Positions 59,023-64,000 of a DNA stretch of 64,000 nucleotides are shown piece after piece (within the stretch, counting starts at the first letter, position 1; each line of letters begins with the position of its first letter). The notes beneath the pieces are model-generated. The model did not search any database. It saw only the letters and a list, made by a program, of their open reading frames with translations, and was not told the DNA's origin. The stretch is taken from positions 1,950,501-2,014,500 of the forward strand of contig NZ_CP012418.1 in NCBI RefSeq assembly GCF_001708405.1. The letters are read 5' to 3'. A program made the translations under genes and the position numbers. The DNA comes from Kangiella sediminilitoris (GTDB taxonomy: Bacteria > Pseudomonadota > Gammaproteobacteria > Enterobacterales > Kangiellaceae).

Positions 59023-60483
59023 ATGCTGTTAATACCTGCTGAAAATGCAATTTCAAAAAAGAATCCTCCCTATCTGACAATAACGCTAATTTTAATTAAT
59101 ATTTTTGCGTATATATTCCTGCAGGGCCAAGATAATGAAATATTTGAAGAAGCTTATGACTCTTACACTGAAGCAGAATTATTAACTCAGGAAAAAACTG
59201 CTTTTGAAGAATATGCCTTAGAGCACCGAATTGACGTTTACCAGTCAATTCAGGGTAACTCTATGCTACCTGATGAGTATCTGGTTCAAATAATCTTACA
59301 GGACAAACACTTCGCAAATCATATCCAGAACCTGAGTAGCTATTCCTTAGAGTGGCGCCAAAAGAGAGAAAAGGTTAACAACATTCTTGAGGAAACCTCT
59401 CTCTATCAATACGCCTACTACCCTTCAGATCCAAGTATATTTACAGCCTTTACCCATATGTTTATGCATGGTGGGATTGATCATCTTGTGGGTAATATGC
59501 TGTTCCTGTTCCTTTTTGGTTTTAACCTCGAGTTAATATTAGGACGTGGAAAGACACTGTCTTTATATATTCTGTCTGGTTTAGCTGCCGTTTTATTTTT
59601 TGGTTTTACCACCAAGGATCCCTATACCCCTCTGGTTGGGGCATCAGGAGCAATCGCTGGTTTAATGGGTGGTTTCGGAGGGTGGTATGGTCTGAAAAAC
59701 ATTCGATATTTTTACTGGTTTTTCGTTATTTTTGATTACATAAAACTCCCTGCTGCTTTAGTCTTTTTATTTTGGCTAGGTAAAGAATTTATCATGTCGA
59801 CCATTCAGGATGATAATGTTGCCTACATGGCTCACTTTGGTGGTTTGCTCGCGGGCTTTCTTTGTGCAATCAGTTTTAAATTATTATCCAAGCCGAGTCA
59901 GGCTGCGACAGAAAACACCGAAGAAAACGAAGCTAAGGGGCAATCTCAATACGAACTAAAATACCATGAGGCCTGCACTGCATTCCAACAATTGGATTTC
60001 GAGCGTGCACGACAGCTATTCACGCAGCTTATCGAACAGGATCCAAATAGGATGGATTATTACAGCCAGCTGTTTGCTCTTGAAAAAATCACTCCTAACT
60101 CAAGACGATTTGAAGAATTCTGTAATCTGATTCTACTGAAGTCATTAAATGATACTCGCTTTACCAAGCTATCCGATATGGCAATCAGCGAACTTACGGA
60201 TAATGGTAACGGCTTAAAAGTATTACCCGCGGATAGCCTGATTAATTATGCTGGCAGTTTGATCAAAAAAGGGAAGCTACACCAGGCTAAACCGATAATT
60301 AATTTCCTGGTCAAACATTACGACTTTAATGAAGATGTACCGAAATTATTATTCCGATTTGGACTGGCCTGTGAACAGAATAATGATCACATTACCTATG
60401 AGAAAATCTTTACTTATTTGAGCAAAAAGCACCCAGAGTCTTTTGTTGGTGTAGAAGCAAAAAAAGCTTTAGGTAAAACCTAA
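59023..60483 (+). CDS. Rhomboid intramembrane serine protease with C-terminal helical region
   Basis: 486 residues. Membrane helix near the N-terminus, a large extra segment of about 100 residues (32-135), then the rhomboid core: H154/N158 in HLVGNM, catalytic Ser208 in GASGAIAG and His271 in AHFGG. After about 290 comes a soluble, helical TPR-like region. The insertion between helix 1 and the core is longer than in GlpG. Its last codons overlap the terminator at 60461-60490. Confidence 0.92.
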   Translation: MLLIPAENAISKKNPPYLTITLILINIFAYIFLQGQDNEIFEEAYDSYTEAELLTQEKTAFEEYALEHRIDVYQSIQGNSMLPDEYLVQIILQDKHFANHIQNLSSYSLEWRQKREKVNNILEETSLYQYAYYPSDPSIFTAFTHMFMHGGIDHLVGNMLFLFLFGFNLELILGRGKTLSLYILSGLAAVLFFGFTTKDPYTPLVGASGAIAGLMGGFGGWYGLKNIRYFYWFFVIFDYIKLPAALVFLFWLGKEFIMSTIQDDNVAYMAHFGGLLAGFLCAISFKLLSKPSQAATENTEENEAKGQSQYELKYHEACTAFQQLDFERARQLFTQLIEQDPNRMDYYSQLFALEKITPNSRRFEEFCNLILLKSLNDTRFTKLSDMAISELTDNGNGLKVLPADSLINYAGSLIKKGKLHQAKPIINFLVKHYDFNEDVPKLLFRFGLACEQNNDHITYEKIFTYLSKKHPESFVGVEAKKALGKT

Positions 60484-60490
60484 AGCTTTT
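60461..60490. terminator. Bidirectional terminator overlapping the rhomboid stop
   Basis: AAAAGCTTTAGGT and ACCTAAAGCTTTT form a long stem around AAA; the stop TAA (60481-60483) lies in the right arm. It serves both the rhomboid gene and the convergent B-box gene. Confidence 0.85.
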
Positions 60491-60505
60491 CTTTTCCAGG
60501 GCAAG

Positions 60506-61942
60506 TTAGACTGATGGCAGTTTATGCCGCATTGAGTGGCATACCTGCCTTAATTGTTCAGCTTCTCTCTGGTGCGCTCCATTAGGATACCTCTGCAACA
60601 ACACATCCAGAATTTTTAATGCCCGGTCGTCGCTATTCATAACGTCTGATTCAAACCTTGCGCGAGCTAGCATAAGACTCGGCAGGTTCATATCCTGCTT
60701 CATGCTGTCAGGAATACTGCATAGTTTTTTTACTTCATCGGCATAGCGTTTATGTCTCATTTGTTTTACCAAGATCGCGCGAGCTTTTGCATTCATTGGT
60801 TTAAAACGCGGTTCGAAGCCAACCATATCTTCATATAACCTCAGAGCTTCAGCTGGGATGGTTCCAAGCTCGGGATAATCAAAATAATTTTTTGCCGCTT
60901 TTAGTGCACCCGCCGGGTTTTGCCTTGCGATATTCAGGCGGACCAAACGTTCGAGAGCTTTGACTGTGTGGCGTTTATCCTGCGCTAGTTCGTACAAGAC
61001 ACTTTCTGCATCTTCATACCGTCCTTCCTGAATATAGACGTCAGACTTGGAAAACAACCTTTTTATTGGCGCATCTTCACCTTCACTGCTCAGCAGGTTT
61101 TCAAAATCAATGCCGTAGCCCAATTCATTGTGATACTGGTATGCTACATAGCCGAACATATTAAACTTTACTATATAGAAATACGCACCGGCACCAAACA
61201 GCATCGGGTAAGCAATCGCCTGTGGTAGCCAGAAATGTATTTCACTCATAGCGAAACCCAACCCATTATCAATCAGGTATGAAAATCCAAACAATAATAA
61301 GTAAGGCCAGCCAATGGCTTTAATGCAGGTTGCAATCCGTGCCGGATTTATCGCTGCAAATACATGCTTTTCCATTGCAAGAATAATGAGAATCGCTGGC
61401 ATACTGAATGAGACTAGCGCTAAATAAATTTGAATGGCTGCCACTCCCATCGGCAAAATCACAAAATAGCCAATGAGCGTCAACATAACAAACAGACCAA
61501 TTACCTTGCCCATCATTCCCTCAGAATCAAAGATGATGGCCTCATCATAGCTGGGCGCATCAAACTTCCCTTTGGCAGTTGTTATTAAAACTTTAAATAC
61601 ATAACCGATGCCAATAGAAAGTACGGCAAATACTAATAATCGGTTTAGGATCCAGAAAGATATAAAATCATTAATCAGCCCAACAGCAAAAGCTATTGCC
61701 ATATACAGCATCAAGAATCCTGTCGCACCTTTCTGCCAGGGATATTTATTAAAATACGAAAGTTTATTCCAGAAAGGAGTAACTTTATCGCTGACTCCTA
61801 GAGAATTAAGGTGGTTACGGCAGAGTAGGCAACGTGGAGCTATTTCTCGTTCAGCCATATCGCAACAGTTAATACAGAAAGATGTATCGCAGTCGTGGCA
61901 GAACCACTGTGCCTTTGCTTGGGTGTGATATTTACAGTTCAT
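60506..61942 (-). CDS. B-box zinc-finger membrane protein with C-terminal TPR-like region
   Basis: 478 residues. N-terminal Zn site: C3-x2-H6, C15-x2-C18, C23-x2-C26, C38-x2-C41, H44, like B-box fingers. Then about six membrane helices (about 60-285), and a cytoplasmic helical repeat region (about 295-478). B-box fingers are mostly eukaryotic; in bacteria they occur in membrane proteins and rhomboids. Convergent with the rhomboid gene. Function unknown. Confidence 0.8.
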   Translation of the reverse strand: MNCKYHTQAKAQWFCHDCDTSFCINCCDMAEREIAPRCLLCRNHLNSLGVSDKVTPFWNKLSYFNKYPWQKGATGFLMLYMAIAFAVGLINDFISFWILNRLLVFAVLSIGIGYVFKVLITTAKGKFDAPSYDEAIIFDSEGMMGKVIGLFVMLTLIGYFVILPMGVAAIQIYLALVSFSMPAILIILAMEKHVFAAINPARIATCIKAIGWPYLLLFGFSYLIDNGLGFAMSEIHFWLPQAIAYPMLFGAGAYFYIVKFNMFGYVAYQYHNELGYGIDFENLLSSEGEDAPIKRLFSKSDVYIQEGRYEDAESVLYELAQDKRHTVKALERLVRLNIARQNPAGALKAAKNYFDYPELGTIPAEALRLYEDMVGFEPRFKPMNAKARAILVKQMRHKRYADEVKKLCSIPDSMKQDMNLPSLMLARARFESDVMNSDDRALKILDVLLQRYPNGAHQREAEQLRQVCHSMRHKLPSV

Positions 61943-62046
61943 TCCCTGTCCTTGTAGTTTTCATTATTTTATTTAGTTTTTGTGATTTGATTTTATCAGA
62001 GCTTTTCCAATTTCTCACGATCCAATATTGTTAAAACATCTCAGGC

Positions 62047-62078
62047 AAAAAAAAGCACCACCCGCAGGCAGTGCTTTA
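62047..62078 (-). terminator. Terminator after the membrane pyrophosphatase gene
   Basis: On the minus strand AAAGCAC and GTGCTTT pair, with further CC/GG pairs inside, followed by a T run of seven. Confidence 0.8.
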
Positions 62079-62091
62079 TTAGTTCTAACGT

Positions 62092-64000
62092 TTACAGTAG
62101 TGGAGCAATAACAAGCGATACAATTGCCATCACGTTAATCAGAATGTTCATTGATGGGCCTGAAGTATCTTTAAAGGGATCACCAACGGTGTCGCCAACC
62201 ACGGTTGCGGCATGAGTATCGGAACCCTTACCACCATGATTGCCTTTTTCTACATACTTTTTAGCGTTATCCCAGGCACCACCTGCGTTAGCCATCATCA
62301 AGGCTAAAGCCACGGCGCTGACCAGAGCTCCGCCCAACATACCACCGAGAGCTTCAGGACCTAACAGGAAGCCCACCAGTGGGGGTGCAGCGACAGCAAT
62401 TACGCCCGGTAAAACCATTTTCTTCAAGGCCGCTGTGGTCGCAATCTCGATACACTTAGTTGTATCTGGGTCGGCATTACCCTCCAGTAAACCTTTGATC
62501 TCCCTAAACTGACGGCGGATCTCATGGATCATGGCAAAAGCCGCATCTCCAACTGCCGTCATGGTAATCGAGGCTATCAGGAACGGAATAACACAGCCGA
62601 TGAATAACCCCATCAGAACGGTTGGGTCGCCAATATGCAGGATGAATGGCTCTGCCCCATTTTGCGCATCCAGAGTTTCAACGAATGCTGCAATAATCGC
62701 CAGAGCGGCTAAAGCTGCCGCCCCAATCGCAAAACCTTTACCGATTGCCGCAGTCGTATTGCCCAGCTCGTCTAAGGAGTCTGTAATTTTACGAGTTTCT
62801 TCGCCCAGGCCACCCATCTCAGCGATACCACCAGCGTTATCAGCTACTGGACCGTAGGCATCGATGGCCATGGTAATTCCGACTGTTGCCAGCATACCCA
62901 CGGCAGCGATTCCAACGCCATAGAGACCCGCCAGCTCAGTTGATATATAGATAATGGCAGCAATGGTCAGAATGGGTAAGACAACTGATTGCATACCAAC
63001 CGAGAGGCCGGTAATCATCACGGTTGCGGAACCAGTCTCACCTGACTGAGCAATCTTACGAATGGGTTTCGCGGAAGTGTAATACTCCGTAACTAAACCA
63101 ATAATAATCCCGCCGACAGCTCCGGATAAAACGGCTAACCAGACATAGGTAGAGATCTCCATCCAGCTAAGCAGAAAGAAGGCCGCAATAACGAACAGTA
63201 CAGCTGCGCCAATGGTTCCAACACGCAATGCGACTTCAGGGCTTTTGCTCGACATACTTTTAACCAGCAAGATTCCCAGAATTGAGCAAATCAAACCAAC
63301 AGATGCCAAAGCCAGTGGTGCTGACATCAATGCGTTTTTAGTTCCGAGATCAGTCCCCACCAACGTTGCGGCGATGGCAATGGAAGCGATCATCGAGCCG
63401 CAATATGACTCAAAGATATCCGATCCCATACCTGCTACGTCACCCACGTTATCACCTACATTATCGGCAATAACACCGGGGTTTCTTGGATCGTCTTCAG
63501 GAATACCTGCTTCAACTTTGCCTACAAGATCTGCGCCCACATCCGCAGACTTGGTATAGATCCCACCACCAACACGGCTGAATAAAGCAACTGATGAAGC
63601 GCCCATGCCGAAGCCATGAATATAATGAGCGGTTGAAGGATCAGATCCGAAGTACCAGTAAAGAGACCCAAGCCCGATTAGACCAAGCGAGGCAACACAG
63701 AGTCCCATAATCGAGCCACCGAAGAAAGCTACACTTAAAGCTTCAGCGGCTCCTTTGGTATGAGCAGCAGTGGTTGTTCTTACATTTGCCTTAGTTGCTG
63801 TATACATGCCGATATAACCGGCTAAGGCGGATGATATCGCTCCAACGGCAAATGCAAGCGCTGTTTTATAGCCTAGAGGTGAAAACCAAAGAATAATTAG
63901 CAAAATGCCCGCAAAGATAGCGAGCATTTTATATTCACGGTGCATGAAGGTCATAGCCCCCGAATGAATAGCGTCTGCTATTTTCTTAACTCCGCTATCT
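62092..64000 (-). CDS. hppA: K+-dependent-type membrane pyrophosphatase (5' end outside the window)
   Basis: Ion-translocating pyrophosphatase that couples PPi hydrolysis to H+ or Na+ pumping. 635 codons visible including the stop. The frame stays open to the right edge (upstream residues include [14 protein letters not shown]), so the start at 63954 is not the true one. [11 protein letters not shown] and [16 protein letters not shown] are the PPi site. [10 protein letters not shown] has Ala/Gly at the positions where K+-independent enzymes have Lys/Thr, so it is K+-dependent. H+ versus Na+ cannot be settled. Confidence 0.95.
   Translation of the reverse strand, partial: DSGVKKIADAIHSGAMTFMHREYKMLAIFAGILLIILWFSPLGYKTALAFAVGAISSALAGYIGMYTATKANVRTTTAAHTKGAAEALSVAFFGGSIMGLCVASLGLIGLGSLYWYFGSDPSTAHYIHGFGMGASSVALFSRVGGGIYTKSADVGADLVGKVEAGIPEDDPRNPGVIADNVGDNVGDVAGMGSDIFESYCGSMIASIAIAATLVGTDLGTKNALMSAPLALASVGLICSILGILLVKSMSSKSPEVALRVGTIGAAVLFVIAAFFLLSWMEISTYVWLAVLSGAVGGIIIGLVTEYYTSAKPIRKIAQSGETGSATVMITGLSVGMQSVVLPILTIAAIIYISTELAGLYGVGIAAVGMLATVGITMAIDAYGPVADNAGGIAEMGGLGEETRKITDSLDELGNTTAAIGKGFAIGAAALAALAIIAAFVETLDAQNGAEPFILHIGDPTVLMGLFIGCVIPFLIASITMTAVGDAAFAMIHEIRRQFREIKGLLEGNADPDTTKCIEIATTAALKKMVLPGVIAVAAPPLVGFLLGPEALGGMLGGALVSAVALALMMANAGGAWDNAKKYVEKGNHGGKGSDTHAATVVGDTVGDPFKDTSGPSMNILINVMAIVSLVIAPLL

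Overview
The window looks like the chromosome of a moderately AT-rich marine gammaproteobacterium. The evidence is the locus order yrbG-kdsD-kdsC-lptCAB-hpf-ptsN-rapZ, mreBCD-maf-rng-yhdP-nit-tldD, hemA-prfA-prmC and lolB-ispE-tRNA-Gln-prs-rplY-pth-ychF, together with lipoproteins carrying typical LTAC/LTSC lipoboxes. A Kangiella-like organism is my best guess from the gene mix (FabV, PPi-dependent phosphofructokinase, membrane pyrophosphatase). That is inference and was not tested.

Layout. 1-6.7 kb (+): LPS precursor and transport operon (kdsD, kdsC, lptC, lptA, lptB), then a 424-bp leader with no clear gene where rpoN usually sits, then hpf, ptsN and rapZ. The npr gene that often follows rapZ is also missing. 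6.8-12.5 kb: mgtE, with pmbA/tldD and darP in between. 11.7-21.1 kb (-): the mreBCD/maf/rng/yhdP/nit/tldD run; mreC appears to start at an AUU codon. 21.3-24.6 kb (-): hemA-prfA-prmC. 24.8-32.1 kb (+): TPR lipoprotein, lolB, ispE, tRNA-Gln, prs, rplY, pth, ychF. 32.3-37 kb: tRNA-Met followed by a small AT-rich island holding a SIR2-HerA-HEPN cassette plus two small envelope proteins. 37.4-49 kb: mixed accessory and housekeeping genes (MipA-like porin, HMCES/YedK, dbpA, a haem-motif DUF3365 protein, a trypsin-VWA fusion protein, an alpha/beta hydrolase-OsmC fusion, DUF3592). 48.7-51.1 kb (+): cfa and fabV. 51.5-56.5 kb (-): a lipoprotein, then the mpl-ubiX-ABC exporter-Lon-N operon. 56.9-64 kb: PPi-dependent phosphofructokinase, a TonB-like protein, a rhomboid-TPR protease, a B-box zinc-finger membrane protein and a K+-dependent-type membrane pyrophosphatase cut by the window end.

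How the genes work together. Most of the window serves the cell envelope: LPS synthesis and export (Kds/Lpt), cell shape (Mre), lipoprotein sorting (LolB), phospholipid transport (YhdP), peptidoglycan recycling (Mpl) and lipid chemistry (Cfa, FabV). Pfp and HppA both use PPi and lie close together, which suggests PPi-linked energy conservation. The most interesting accessory module is the tRNA-adjacent SIR2/HerA pair with a third gene that carries a HEPN R-x4-H motif. SIR2-HerA is a known type of antiphage defence; the HEPN partner is the part that may be less described.
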